Shown piece after piece: positions 1 through 12,048 of a DNA stretch of 64,000 bases. The first letter of the stretch is position 1. Each line of letters begins with the position of its first letter. The position numbers were made by a program, and so were the translations under genes. The DNA is from Incurvaria masculella (lineage: Eukaryota; Arthropoda; Insecta; Lepidoptera; Incurvariidae), in contig OX335644.1 of assembly GCA_946894095.1 (NCBI GenBank), forward strand, positions 23,231,595-23,295,594, read 5' to 3'. A model generated the notes under the pieces. It saw nothing but the letters and a program-made list of their open reading frames with translations. It had not been told where the DNA came from and did not search any database.

Positions 1-1552
1 CCAAATATAGACCTCTTTTGTGTACCCAGCTTTTTAAAATGGGTCGAATTTTTTTTTGTGGTCAATTTCCAATTCTTCAGCTATGTCGTAAGGACTGATA
101 TGTCGACCTTGCTCCACTTTTTAAAAAATGGCGTCCATTTTTTTCGAGTGAGGTGCACCTTTGATATCAAAATTGTGCTACTCTTACTGACACTGCATTA
201 GGCCTATAAACGTAAAAAAAATATTCGCAGCATGCGTGGCACTTTTTCCTTTTTTTAATAAAATTTTAAAATGTATTGAATTTCTTCATTCTATACACTT
301 ATTTTGGCATAAAGAAAAATAGCTGGACACATTTGACTATTTGGTTTTTTTTGAAAATGTTACCTTTTTAATGTCATCAAAACTAGCCAGAAAGACACAT
401 TAAAGATAAATACTACATGCGAAAAGTCTTTTCCCCCGACCTATTAAACTGCAACGGGTGTATTCAGAGAGGACTTGTCAAAACTTAGTACGAGATTAGC
501 ACCGGACTAGCCATACAAAAACCTGTTTAGTCCGGCGGATTAAAGTTAGTCCGCCCGATCTGAATACGATCGCAAGAATATTAATATTTCTGACCTATAA
601 ATCTGACCTAGACTTTTTTTTCATAATTTGTTCTCTTTGGATTTCGTTCATATCAAAAAAGGGTGGAAGGAGATGTGTTATCTAGCGCGCCTACCATGAG
701 ACCAGTTGTCTCCAATTTTAAAAAACGAATGACCCAACTTAAATGTGTTAATATGCAAGTATATTAAGTATTATAGGAGTATTTAGCTTTCCTTGCGGAG
801 AAAAATAGCCATCACAAAAACAAATGCACTTTATTTCAGACATAAAATGGATACCGCCGCTAAAGTGACAAGATAGCAAAACAGCAACTACGGGAGTCGG
901 ACACGATATGTTTTGGCACCATTTAAATTATTTTTAAATTGTGTCCGAATCAATCAAACGCCTAAAGGTTTTTGTATTGTTATTTATTGTAATTGCGAAT
1001 AGTCTCAAGCTCTCGTATTTTTAAATTTGTGATATGTTTTGAGTATATAGGTGCTCAAATAAAAAAAATATGTAAAGTATTGTAATGACTAAGCCATAGA
1101 AAATATTTGACTTTCAAAATTTAACTATCTGGACTTAATGATTTATACTTACTTTAAATAAACTGGACTCTAGTCTTAATTATTTGGGGTAAGAGAGAGC
1201 CGACTAATAAATATTAATGACTTAAAAATGTGTTATCGTAATCTTTTGTCCATGTAATGACTTCCACCCAAAAATCACTCACCATATTCTCTATAAGTTT
1301 TAAATCTGTGTGCCCCAAAGGCGTCACGGTCGTTCGAAGCTATTTCTGCTATAACTCATTAAAAATATGAAGTTAGAAACGATAGCTGTATTGGCGAGTA
1401 CTTTAAAAAGTTGTCTATTTCATCTCATAAAACAATCACAAAAATTAGCTAGAATCGATTATATAATTATTAGGAAGTGTGCAACAAGTATCCATTTACA
1501 ATTAGCAACGTTTTCCGCTATACTCGTAAAAATCTCACAAATGCTATCCTTT
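1..1552. other. AT-rich intergenic DNA
   Basis: No gene supported. Contains one family-A element at 460-567; otherwise I see only short A/T runs. Confidence 0.6.
460..567 (+). mobile_element. Short TIR element family A, copy 1
   Basis: About 110 bp bounded by GTATTCAGAG-type inverted ends, with an inner TTTAGTCCGGCGG block and an AACTTAGTACGAGATTAG block. Same family at 5444-5563, 21427-21533 and 58419-58534. Confidence 0.7.
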
Positions 1553-1853
1553 TTAGGGTTCCGTACCCAAAGGGTGAAAACGGAACCCAATTACTAAGCC
1601 TCCGCTGTCCGTCCGTCCGTCCGTCCGTCCGTCCGTCCGTCCGTCCGTCACAGGGCAGTCTCGTAAACCGTAATAGGTAGACAGCTGAAATTTTCACAGA
1701 GTGTGTATTTATTTTGCCGCTATAACACCAAATAGGTAAAATGAAAAAAATATAAGTTTTAAACATACAAAAAACCTGATTTTTTTGTGTTAAATATTTT
1801 ACGATGGTACGGAACCCTTCGTGTGCGAGTCCGACCCGCACTTGGCCGGTTTT
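1553..1853 (-). mobile_element. (GACG)n-bearing lepidopteran dispersed element, copy 1
   Basis: Reverse-oriented copy. It begins TTAGGGTTCCGTACCC, has a (GTCC)n tract, a conserved core with TTATTTTGCCGCTATAAC, and ends with the palindromic GTGCGAGTCCGAC motif and CCGGTTTT. Non-coding. I recognise the sequence as very common in moths and butterflies; whether it is a MITE or Helitron-related is not decided here. Confidence 0.85.
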
Positions 1854-2009
1854 ATAAATTGTTGTATAACATTACATTGATAGCTCTGCTTAGTGTGCTA
1901 ATACAGTTTTATTTCGTAAGTTCCCATTTTTGGGAAGCTATAGCAGAAATTGCTACGAATGACTATGAAGCCATTTACTTTGATGCACACATATTGCACG
2001 GCCGATGAA

Positions 2010-3350
2010 AAGTTAAGTTTTGAGACACGACTCAAATTATGTTGCTTGATTTTCCAAAATTGTTGTGAAGAGAAGAATTCTGTAACAGCTGTGCTGTTCG
2101 AACTCACATTTTCAAATGGCCTTGATGCTGTAAATAAAGCAGGTCTTGCTTAACGGATCTATCCTTCAGTTACTGAACTGACAGAAAGACGGTGAGCAGT
2201 CAGTTATATGGATAGGCTTGTCCGAGAGTGAAATACTGATGCGTCGAGTAACGGATGCTTAAATACCATGTTTTCATTTTAGTGAAAATATTCAATGGAA
2301 CTGTAAGTTATGTGTGCTGTGACAGCAATGTATTAGCAATAGTTCTGTTGCTTGTTATTTTAAATATTGTGGTAAGGAGTAACCTAAAAAAGAGGTCTGT
2401 AGCAGCTGTGCTGTCGAAACTCACATTTTTAAATGGCATTACTGCTTCAACTAAAGCAGGGTATTTAAGTACATTTTTGCTTGACGGATTTGTCCTTGAG
2501 TTGCTCGACTGACAGAAACACGGCGAGCAGTCAATTTTATATGGATAGGCTTGTCTGAAAGCGAAATACTGAAGTGTCGAGTAACAGATACTTAAATGCT
2601 GTGTTTTCAATTCGCTGAATATATTCAATGAATAAGCAATGTGTGCTGCGACAGCAACATATTAGCAATAATTTTGTTGCTTGTTATTTTAAATATTGTG
2701 ATGAGGAGTACGAGTACACGGCGAGCAGTCAATTTTATATGGATAGGCTTGTCTGAAAGCGAAATACTGAAGTGTCAAGTAACAGATGCTTAAATGCTGT
2801 GTTTTCAATTCGCTGAATATATTCAATGGAACTATAAGCAATGTGTGCTGCGACAGCAACATATTAGCAATAATTTTGTTGCTTGTTATTTTAAATATTG
2901 TGATGAGGAGTACGAGTACACGGCGAGCAGTCAATTTTATATGGATAGGCTTGTCTGAAAGCGAAATACTGAAGTGTCGAGTAACAGATACTTAAATGAT
3001 GTGTTTTCAATTCGCTGAATATATTCAATGGAACTATAAGCAATGTGTGCTGCGACAGCAATATAATAGCAATAATTTTGTTGCTTGTTATTTTAAATAT
3101 TGTGATGAGGAGTACTGTCCGAACTCACCTTTTTAAATGTCGTTACTGCTTAAATTAAAGCAGGGTACTTGAGTAATATATTTGCTGGACGGATCTGTCC
3201 TTGAGATACTCGACTGACAGAAAGTCAGTGAGCAGTCTGTCTAATACTCATGGCTTGTCAGGTGAGCGAATTATCGATGCAACAGTTGGGTGAATACCGT
3301 GTTTTCAGTTCTGTGAATATATTCTATGGAACTATAAGTAATATGTGCTC
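2010..3350. repeat. Tandem array, 202-bp unit with longer diverged units
   Basis: The motif GTTGCTTGTTATTTTAAATA recurs at about 2350, 2679, 2881 and 3083 (spacing 329, 202, 202). Units also share TATGGATAGGCTTGTC and TGTGTGCTGCGACAGC. The left units are longer because they keep an extra segment ending in TGACAGAAA. No coding content. Confidence 0.85.
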
Positions 3351-3898
3351 TTAAAAAATACGAGTTGACAGAGAAAGTTGCAAAAAAGGTATTTCGTTTC
3401 GCTTTTTGGTGTTAGGTGTAAATTTTCATTGTAGTCGGAACGGTCGAACCACTCGTAAATATTGTCACACTATCAACTATCTAAAATTATTTTTCATTGT
3501 AGTGCTCAAGTTTATACATATTTTAGAATTGGCGTTGGATTATTTTCATTGTTTTTTTCGAACATTTATAAATCTAGCCAAACGGTAAAATGGATAAAAG
3601 GTTCATGATTGCCATTAACTTTTAACTCTTTTATGTTGCCAGATGCCAGGGATTTGTGAGAGACGTTTCTGTCTCTGTTGGTTGGTTGCAGCAATTGCTT
3701 GAAATACACATTTTATACCAATGCACGAAGGTCCGTTTTCATTTGTATTTCTTGCTCCGTGCACATCCCTTTTGCCTGATAGTACATCAAAGTCTATGAT
3801 ACTCATTCCCAAAGAATGCTGCTCATATTGTTACCTTTGATTTAGTGTACATTTTTGAAGTTTGAACTTAATAAATGAATATTGCAACTTTGTTTTTT

Positions 3899-4120
3899 AT
3901 TTAGATAACTAAAGAGTAAGTAAATATACTTTTTCGTACGTCGCTTATTCCAAGGAATGTGACATGTATGTATGTATAATCGACCGTGAAGCAAGGACAC
4001 ATTAATTGATGAAAGAGCCTAGTAAAAAGAACCACTTTACGATTATACTGCAAGGTTGGACCCGAACCAGCAAAACATACCATTCGCGGGTATTGCGTCT
4101 ACCAATTTCGCCACCGGCTG
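3899..4120 (-). mobile_element. tRNA-derived SINE (tRNA-Leu-like head)
   Basis: Read on the minus strand, it starts GCCGGTGGCGAAATTGGTAG (A-box-like) and carries GGTTCGGGTCC (B box) about 45 nt later, followed by a body with CTTTCATCAATTAATGTG and CCTTGCTTC. The body recurs as both arms of the hairpin at 44970-45068, and its tail appears near 50576. Pol III promoter boxes are visible; it is not a functional tRNA because no clean cloverleaf forms. Confidence 0.55.
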
Positions 4121-4435
4121 TATACCCATAATTTGGAATTCTCCTACAGTCCCTCTTCCCGTAATGAATGCCTCCTACTAACACAGTGTTTAAGATTATA
4201 CCTACATGCATTGATTTAACGCTTCATCTGCGTTGCGGACATTGACTGCAAAGATTGAACTTAACATTCACAATATGCCTTAACATTCACAATATACCTG
4301 TGCATGCCAAGCAAAATTTAAATAAGACCAGAAGTAGTGTTCTGTCAATCTATGTATCGATCGACTTGAGGAATGCACCTACCTCTCCGTTTGACAATTT
4401 TTTTTTTTTGCAAGACATTTTCATGCATTGTACTC

Positions 4436-4811
4436 TTAAGAACGGCCCGTAAGCTATGCTCCCCATACAAACGTAGTTTACTAACAATTTGGAAACCGCT
4501 ATTCCAATTAACTTGATATTTAATATCTAATATCAGGTAACAAATATTTGTGTCTGCATGCTTTTGTTTTTTTTTTAAATCCAAACCGAATGAAATGAAA
4601 GCAAAAAGAAAATCTTCATACGAATTTTGTTTTCTATATGGTTTGACCCAGAATACATTTACCGAAAAAACAAAGGCATGCAGACACAGATATTTGTAGC
4701 CTAATATTAGATACCAAATATCAAGTAAGTTGGAACATTGGTTTTCAAATGATTAGTAAACTACGTTTGTATGGGAGGCGAAATTTTCAGGTGCTTACGG
4801 GCCGACCTTAA
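4436..4811. mobile_element. TTAA-II element, copy 1 (376 bp)
   Basis: TTAA at both ends, with long inverted termini around CGGCCCGTAAGC and GCTTACGGGCCG, plus inner inverted CCATACAAACGTAGTTTACT. The interior has CTGCATGCTTTTGTTTT in both orientations. TTAA target duplication suggests piggyBac-type mobilisation; no ORF. Confidence 0.8.
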
Positions 4812-4966
4812 TGTACAGATATGGTACAATGACTCAATTCACTTTTTCATTGTCCCTTCGACCATCTTTTCATTTCATGCGATGGTACCAACCCGGGCAG
4901 GCTTAACCCTAGGGGATGGAAGGTGTGGAACTCAGCATTTAATGGCTTCACCGAACATATGAACTT

Positions 4967-5373
4967 GAGCGGCTCGTAGCCTAGTGGCGCGGGGACTGGC
5001 CTAGCGTACCAGAGGCCTGAGTTCAATACCGACATACACCACTGTCTTTCTCTTTCCGAGTTCGATAAGTGCATTTCGTCACGAATGCGAGCTGCTCCAT
5101 GGTTCAGAATCCATGTAAAACTGTAGGTCCCCTTCCCCTACTAGGTGGCAGGGTTTAAGCCAGCCCGGGTTGGTACCATCGCATTGGATGAAAAGATGGT
5201 CGAAGCGGCAATGAAAAATTGTCCGTGTTTTCCATCCAGTTCAATGTAGCCGTGCTCATAAAGGGAAGGTCCTGGCATGGCACCAAATTCCTTCGGGAAT
5301 GTGGTGTATTGGGCTAATATCATAATGGTAGTTGTGTGGTATTAGCCGTCCATGTCAGGGTGCAAAAAAAAAA
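4967..5373 (+). mobile_element. tRNA-headed SINE, full length, copy 1
   Basis: Head GGCTCGTAGCCTAGTGGCGC (A box) and GAGTTCAATACC (B-box position), then the shared body (CATGGTTCAGAATCCATG and GATGGTCGAAGCGGCAATG), ending in a poly(A) run at 5364-5373. About 400 bp; Pol III-type, non-coding. Confidence 0.85.
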
Positions 5374-5443
5374 CATATTCGCGCCCACTGGTAGCAGAGT
5401 AGGGTTTCGATCGAGGTAGGACTAGGGATGGCCACTTACTACC

Positions 5444-5563
5444 GTATTCAGAGTGGGCGGACTAACTTTAATCAGTTAGTTCGTTAGCCGGAATAAACCA
5501 GTTTTTGTATGGTTATTCCGGTGCTCATTTCGTGCTAAGTTTTGACATGTGCTCTCTGAATAC
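5444..5563 (-). mobile_element. Short TIR element family A, copy 2
   Basis: GTATTCAGAG and CTCTGAATAC ends; opposite orientation to the copy at 460. Confidence 0.7.
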
Positions 5564-5574
5564 GACTGTCAGTC

Positions 5575-6100
5575 AGTCAGCGTGTTTTCTCCAGTCCTCC
5601 CGACCCTCAGCGGTACGGAACCACTGCTTTTCGCCGACGCTCTTGATGTCGTCGTCCCACCTGACCGCCAGTGCAGGACACGGTTACTCCAACGGTCGTC
5701 GTCTCTTCGGCTGACGTGACCAGCAGTGGCATTTGAGCTTTGCCACCCGGTGTCCAATATCGACTACTTTGGTACGTCGGCGGATTGCCTCGTTACGCAC
5801 CATATCTCGTAGCGATATTGCCAGCATGTCTCGCTCCATTGCTCGCTGGGCAACTTTCAACCTTTTGACAACGGCGACCGTCAGAGTCCACGTTTCACAC
5901 CCGTAGGTACGTCATAACCGGGAGGACGCACAGGTCATAAAGTCGGGTCTTTAAATTTTGCGGGAGGTCAGACTTGAATCCGTCTCTCAACCTCCTCACG
6001 TCAGTCCTTGTCTACCAAGCCGCAGAATTTGACCGAGATATACGTACTCTTCAACCTGTTCGATCACTTCTCCGTCGATAACTATTTGTCCTAATACGAC
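5575..6100 (-). pseudogene. RTE-like non-LTR retrotransposon, C-terminal RT fragment
   Basis: Minus-strand conceptual translation, with frameshifts and stops, gives PVMTYGCETWTLTVAVVKRL, then KVAQRAMERDMLAISLRD, then RRRTKVVDIGHRVAKLKC, and DDRWSNRVLHWR near the end. This order is typical of the RT-thumb/C-terminal region of RTE-clade LINEs. The 3' end near 5573 is a (CTGA)n tract, also typical of the clade. The element is dead. Confidence 0.8.
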
Positions 6101-6104
6101 TGTT

Positions 6105-6212
6105 ACAGTTTAACATGGATCCCATACCATGGTACAGCTCGTATTCGTGACGAAATGCACTTATCCGGCTAAGAAAGAGAAAGAAAGTGGTGCGTGAAGG
6201 GGGGGGGGGGGT
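6105..6212 (-). mobile_element. SINE fragment followed by poly-G tract
   Basis: A piece of the SINE head/body junction (GACGAAATGCACTTATC and GAAAGAGAAAGAAAGTGG), then an 11-base G run at about 6201-6211. Confidence 0.6.
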
Positions 6213-6237
6213 ATGATAAGACCCAGGGCTTTTCGCA

Positions 6238-6787
6238 TTAAGGTGGCCCAACCCGCTCATCTCCCCATACAAAAGGGGAAAGAAGATCACGCCCATATTT
6301 CTTGTCAGAGATCCAAAATTTTGCTCAAAATAGCTTTATTTGATCGAACTAGATGTCTGATGAACATTGGCATTGTAAAATTGTGTTTGGTTTCCAAGTT
6401 ATAACGTCCGAAAGTTCGAATTTTTCGCGCGTTTTATACAATAACTTTGGAGGTAGATTACGCAATGATAAAGTAAGAACATCTTAAAAAGATTAGTCAT
6501 CAGACATAGCTTATTTAATCAAGATTTATAATCTATTTGGTTTTTGTTAGATTTTTGACTACAGCGGTCGTGGTTTACTTTTAGCTATAAGTCGTTTTGA
6601 AATTAAAATTTTCGTAAATCTTACCAAATCATACACTATGCACATTGTCTTTTTTGTGGACAGGTTGCATCTTCCTTATCACGGAGCCTGTCTTATTCTT
6701 AGAAACAGAGAAGGTCCCAGAGCGCAACAGCACTGTTTTGTACCGTGCCCGCAAATGAGTTAAGCCTGCCGGGTTGGGCCACCTTAA
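6238..6787 (+). mobile_element. TTAA-I element, copy 1 (550 bp)
   Basis: Bounded by TTAA plus perfect inverted ends GGTGGCCCAACCCG. The interior has ATTTGATCGAACTAGATG, TTCGCGCGTTTTATAC and CATTGTCTTTTTTGTGGAC. No ORF; non-autonomous, with piggyBac-type TTAA duplication. Copies at 17089-17638 and 32351-32900 are also exactly 550 bp. Confidence 0.88.
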
Positions 6788-6827
6788 AAGCAAGCCCTGA
6801 GCTACTAGACTAGGAGGTCGCGACAAA

Positions 6828-7352
6828 ATTGGTAACGATAATGTAAATGGCTGAAACTGGGTTCACAGGATAAAGTCCAACCTTCTGAAGCTAAATGTGT
6901 CGGTCTGGCTGCCCCGAGTGGTTGCGTTACCTAGATAAGGCGCCTGAAAAAGTAGTTATCCCGATAAAAAATTAAATTGTGAGAAGGTAAATGGCTGCAA
7001 ATTACGAAGCATGAATATTACAGTACATCCTTGCTTAGTAATACCCAAAACTGAACAAATATTTTGTTGCATTTCGTAGTTATAGGCGATTTAGGTTACA
7101 GATATAACTTTAGGTATATTTATGTGTTTAATTATAAGACATACTGGTTATTGTTGCATAATGAATAGGTATCAATATGTCCAGACAATCAGTATATATA
7201 TTAGCAGGTACATACCAACATATATTCTGTATAGCCAATCTAGCTAACGCAACCACTTGGCGCAGGCAGACCGACATATTTAGCATCAGAGGATTGGTAT
7301 CTAACCTGTGAGCCCAGATTCAGCCGTTTACCTTATCGTGACCAAAAATGTC
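6828..7352. mobile_element. Fold-back element with arms of about 110 bp
   Basis: Left arm (TAAATGGCTGAAACTGGG to GTGGTTGCGTTACCTAGA) matches the reverse complement of 7230-7352 at roughly 80%. A further copy of the right end lies at 41530-41640. Confidence 0.65.
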
Positions 7353-8619
7353 GTGACCTCCCGGAATATACGGGGTTGGTAACTTCTTCTTTGAATGCTT
7401 CACACCGGGCCTGGATTGGCATTTTTGGCAATCACGCTTGAGTTTCGCGTATTTCTGCCAGTTGCCCATTTCCACCACCTTGAGCTACAAAAATCCCAAA
7501 GTTACGTTTCGGTTGCACCGTGTAAATATGCCGTGTAACCGAAAGTTACTTATCGGATTTCAAGTAACTGGAGTTGGTGAAAACAGGGGAGTTTCGAATA
7601 AAAGCAAAGCACAGTATAAAGGTTGGTATCTGTCCACGGGGCACGTCCAACCCATAGATCAATATAGTTGGTCTGACCCACCTGCCAGATAGATTTACGA
7701 ACACGAATGAGGGTATACCAATGTGCATTACCTATTGCCAAGAATATAACTATAGTCAGTGTAACCATTTATTTTATATTTAACAGCCCGAGTACTAATC
7801 GAGTTGTGATGTCCTAATGTGCTAACCGACTCGATTTCTAATAACAAACCGACATAAAAATCCAAAAATAACATTTTATTTTACTTTTAAGTTTACAATT
7901 TTTAGGTTTTATATTGACTGACAATTAAGTTTCTTAACATATTAATGCAAATTGAAGATTTTATTCCATTACTGTTTGTAATTTTACTTTAACCTTTAAA
8001 TTTATTATTTTAAGCATATATCATTGATTGTTACATACATTGTTTTAAAAAGTTTCCAAATAAATAAGCAGAATTAGCTCCACATGGGAAATATTGTGAA
8101 AATAAATGTTTTTAAAATTGTTAAAATTTTAAAAATATTCATAAATAATGTTATGCTGTTTCATGCAAATCGCATCCAACGTCTAGATCAGTTGATCGGA
8201 CCCAAGCCCCGGCATTTTATACCCGAGAAAAAAAGGAGCATAAAAATCAATAGACTTTATTTATGAAGAAGCTTTAATCGGTGTAACACATTGATATTTA
8301 ACAATACTCAACAAATCATCTAAAAACTTAACGTGTGCTTATGTCAAAAGTAAAATAAATGCTTGGACCGACTGCAGTGAAGGTATTGAAGCAGTAAGTA
8401 TGCAAATATCTCGTCCCACACATTAATTTATTATTGAGTACTGAAGTGTGGTGGGCAAACACTTGAGATATATTGCGGCGGCATTCGCTCAAACATTAGC
8501 TGCCGGACTACCTAATGGAATGTGATTCACTAGTGAGGTCAAGTGTGACTCCTTCGAATACAAGGGCTGCAATGACTATCTTGAAATTCACTTTCGCTTG
8601 AGGGGGGAGGGGGGGTAGT
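7353..8619. other. Intergenic DNA, no gene recognised
   Basis: A short hairpin region around 7500-7570 has GTTTCGGTTGCAC facing GTGTAACCGAAAGT. The 60-aa open frame at 8084-8266 is low-complexity and not supported. Confidence 0.5.
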
Positions 8620-8763
8620 TGCACAGACCGTTTCCAGTTTAGTCAACCACGTCCCTTTTAGTGACCCGCATAGAGTTCCTTCCATACTGTCCACACAAGT
8701 GACGTGTTTAATCATACTTTGACGTTGATTTTGATTTTTTGTGCTTTCGTGCACTCGGCCCTA
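8620..8763 (-). mobile_element. Short TIR element family B, partial copy
   Basis: Shares GTTCCTTCCATACTGTCC and TTTCGTGCACTCGGCCC with 14993-15152. The left terminus is degraded. Confidence 0.6.
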
Positions 8764-9000
8764 AATATGCTATGTTCCCCGTACAAACGTAGGTTACGGT
8801 GACAACCACGGTTCAAATTGAATTGATGTATAATATCTAATATCAAGCAACAAATATATAATCTGTGTGTGCACGTTTTGTTTTTTTTTTAAATCTTATC
8901 CGACTGAAATGAAAGCAAATTATATTTTCATATAAATGTTGTTTTCTATAAATACATTTACCGAAAAAAACCATAGAAAATGCAGCGATATAAAATGGGA
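8764..9000. mobile_element. Degraded TTAA-II-related sequence
   Basis: Contains TATGTTCCCCGTACAAACG and ATCTAATATCAAGCAACAAA, diverged from TTAA-II. Clear ends are lost. Confidence 0.4.
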
Positions 9001-9201
9001 AGATTTGGCATCGTCAAATATTGGTTCCGTCAAATCGTTGCTAAGATGCACGCGTGCGGGCCGGGCCATTGGCGATAAATGGCCTTGGAGTGACAAAGTT
9101 ATTTACCGCGAGAATAAAAAAGTTAACATTATTTTGCCTTGTTGGCAATTCGGTGACACGTTCTAGGTGCTTTGCCCAATCTTCCCATTTATATCGCTGC
9201 A
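8980..9201. repeat. Inverted repeat, 24-bp arms around a loop of about 170 bp
   Basis: TGCAGCGATATAAAATGGGA at about 8980 faces TCCCATTTATATCGCTGCA at about 9183. It may bound a small element. Confidence 0.5.
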
Positions 9202-9640
9202 TGCGCACACAGTGATCACTGGTTTTCATATAATTGTACCAATCCAATACGCGCCCGACTTGCATAATGAACACCCTACCAGCGTAATGACATGACGATT
9301 TCCTTGTGCATATGAGAAGGAAGTCTTGCGTAGGTTTGGACGTGAATACGTTACTTATACGGGTGGCGTGAGGTGTGAAGTTAAATTTATGGGTCATCTC
9401 GGAAAACCATAAAACTATAAATATCTTTGTCTCAAGTATTGTTTATTTAGTTTTTTTATCATAAAAATCTGAAATCCAAGGCCTCCACCTATGTAGGAAT
9501 CTAATTACGAGCCACTTCACACTTCGACGCAGGTTCTGCTGTCAAGTTTTGCAGCATTTGTCCGTGCCAGCCAGCGAGCATGGAAAGACTGGAGTGGAAA
9601 CATAAACTAGTTGTATTGGGGCGGCCTAGCCACTTTCTTA

Positions 9641-9761
9641 TACGACCGTTTACTCTGAAACTGATACACCGGAAATAGAGACAAATTCGAGATCTCATTC
9701 TGTCATATTGACGGCAACCATAGAGTTAAAGGAGAATTTTCTAGTGTTCACATTTGATGGT
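9641..9761 (+). mobile_element. Degraded mariner-type MITE
   Basis: Shares TACACCGGAAATAGAGACAA and ATTCTGTCAT with the intact copy at 10021-10166. Confidence 0.5.
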
Positions 9762-10020
9762 TAAGAAGGCCCCAGCAATGTTCCTCATACAAACGTAGGT
9801 TACTAACAATTCGAAAAACACTGTTCCAATTTAATTGATACTTATGTAATATCAGACAACAAATATCTGTGTCTGCGTGTTTTGTTTTCTCTATGGTTTA
9901 TTTACCTTTTATTTAAATTTACCGAATAGACAACAACGTGCAGGATACAGATATTTGTTAGATGCCAAAAAAGGAGTAAATTGGTTTGGTTAGAAAAAAA
10001 CGATGTTTGTATGGGGAGCG
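9761..10020. mobile_element. TTAA-II remnant cut by a MITE insertion
   Basis: Left TTAA at 9761 and the CATACAAACGTAGGTTACT block. The right end stops exactly where the element at 10021 begins. Confidence 0.55.
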
Positions 10021-10166
10021 TACAGTCGTTTCGTCTGAAATCTATACACCGGAAATAGAGACAAATTTGATATCTCTTTCTGTCATGCTAACGTCAACCA
10101 TCGAGTAAAAGAGACTTAGGAATTCCTTTTCTTTCCAGTGTATACAATTGAGAAGAAACGACTGTA
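10021..10166. mobile_element. 146-bp mariner-type MITE (TA ends)
   Basis: Terminal inverted repeats TACAGTCGTTTC (15 of 16 bases match across the ends) starting with TA, as in Tc1/mariner insertions. Non-coding. Confidence 0.7.
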
Positions 10167-10177
10167 CATTGGCTCAC

Positions 10178-10392
10178 TCAAGTTCCAACGAAACGTAATA
10201 ACGGGAGAACTTCAGAGGACGCTATTTGGTGCAACGAACATTCGATGTTGCGCGTCCCGAATCCGTAGGCGAACTAACTACAGTTAGACGTTTTCCACTA
10301 ACTCGTGGCTACGCTGTCGCCATACGAATGGGTTTAGATCGCTGCCCCCGTCCTTCCATGCTCGCTGGTGCCGGCATGGTACAGCGCGCATC
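10178..10392 (+). repeat. Dispersed repeat family R
   Basis: Blocks GTGCAACGAACATTCGATG, TTTTCCACTAACTCGTGG and CGCCATACGAATGGGTTTAG. Copies or pieces at 15508-15720, 26805-27085, 30168-30230 and 37660-37815. Confidence 0.6.
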
Positions 10393-11204
10393 ACCGTAAG
10401 CGCTACAGTAGGCATTGTCATTAGTAAGGAAAACGTATGTGGGTCAAAATCGAATTTGTGGCTAGTAAGGTGATGCCTCGGGTGATGCTGCTTACATTAA
10501 ATAAGCCTAGTGTTCTAATCTGTGATATCACCTACTCTTCCCCTCGAGGAAAGAAAAAGAGGACTTCTTTGTAGGTTATATGTTAAGCAATAGATTTCCA
10601 AATATTTCTAAATTTACTTGAATCGAATAAAAGTGAACTATTACATGTTACAGTGTCGGCCAGATTTCTCTAATGTAAGGTAAATGTACACTTTACCATA
10701 CACGTATCATTCACAGATTTGCTGAATTTTCTGCGCCCTTGTGAGAATATTTTAAGTGTTCATTCCATCTAGCTAAATGCTTCTTGCAAATTATCAGTAA
10801 TTTTGGCCAAATAGTGAATTATTTGTATGATTTGTGGTACACTGTTGGAAGCCTATTTAGACGGACGGGCTTTTCCAACCCGCTAGCCAATCTTGAAAAA
10901 TTGAAGACAATCATAAAATAACTAAAGAAATCAACTCTATCCCAAGCGATTTATTGCAGTGTATGATCACTTATTCACGCGTCCGCCTTAAAGAGTGTGT
11001 AATCTTGATAATGTTGTTTTTCATAAATAAAATTCCAATTTGTAAACTTTAATTACATACTATTAAAATACTGACAAGAAGAACTGATTTTTGCGTGAAT
11101 GGGAAATTCTCCTGTAAAGGAAAACAGCTTTTTTAAATATTTTTCCGCCATTTTGAAAAATCTTCAAAAACCGCGACTAGCAGCGCGCTAAACTAAAAAC
11201 TAAA
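10393..11204. other. Intergenic DNA, nothing recognised
   Basis: AT-rich with no supported ORF or repeat. Confidence 0.5.
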
Positions 11205-11584
11205 TTTTGAACGAACTATACGTAAGCTATGCTCCCCATACAAACGTAGTTTACTAATCATTTGGAAACCGCTATTCCAATTAAATTGATATTTAATATC
11301 TAATATCAGGTAACAAATATCTGTGTCTGCATGCTTTTGTTTTTTTGAAAAATCCAAACCGAATGAAATGAATGCAAAAAGAAAATCTTCATACGAATTT
11401 AGTTTTCTCTGTGGTTTGACCCAGAATACATTTACCGAAAAAACAAAGGCATGCAGACACAGATATTTGTAGCCTAATATTAGATACCAAATATCAAGTA
11501 AGTTGGAACAGTGGTTTTCCAATCATTAGTAAACTACGTTTGTATGGGATGCGAAATTTTCAGGTGCTTACGGGCCGACCTTAA
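11205..11584. mobile_element. TTAA-II element, copy 2
   Basis: Right TTAA at 11581-11584 and the GCTTACGGGCCGACC end are intact; the left terminus has mutated. Interior closely matches the copy at 4436. Confidence 0.75.
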
Positions 11585-11589
11585 GAAGT

Positions 11590-12048
11590 GCGGACACATG
11601 ACCTATTTATAAAAGTGAGTTGATATTTAGCACTAGCTCGAACTCACTTTTACATGAATGTTCACAAAATTTCACGCGTATCAGTTGAGAAATGCGACCT
11701 GTAGAGGAGAACAGCCGGACATACAAAAGCATGTTTGCCCAATCTTGAAACGGAGACGCTCAAAGCGCCCGGTCATAAATCCATTGAAACAAAAAATCAT
11801 TTTTTTTTCAACAAAAAGTCGGTAAACATTTTTTGTGTTACTTTTACACAAAGCTTATTTTAAAATACTTATTCAATACCGTGAATGGGACATTTACCCT
11901 GTGCAATTTCTTCGCCCACCTGCCCAATTAGCAAGTATACTCGAATGAAAGGTTATACAATACGCTGCACGGCTCTATAGCCTGATAGGTACTCCGAACT
12001 GCTATCGAACCTGTTTCCTCGATGAGGATGTATAGAACGCTGCTCTGG
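11590..12048. other. Intergenic DNA with degraded repeats
   Basis: Includes GAAATGCGACCTGTAGAGG and AGAACAGCCGGACATAC, related in inverted orientation to 60950-61060. Confidence 0.45.

Noticed and set aside
2255..2934. Short membrane-like frames in the tandem array
   Set aside because: Periodic by-products of the 202-bp repeat, with stops varying between units.
4050..4120. True tRNA-Leu gene
   Set aside because: A and B boxes are visible but acceptor and anticodon stems do not form cleanly; body and repeats point to a SINE.
9041..9397. 118-aa minus frame
   Set aside because: No recognised motif, and it overlaps an inverted repeat and repeat-like DNA. Insufficient support.
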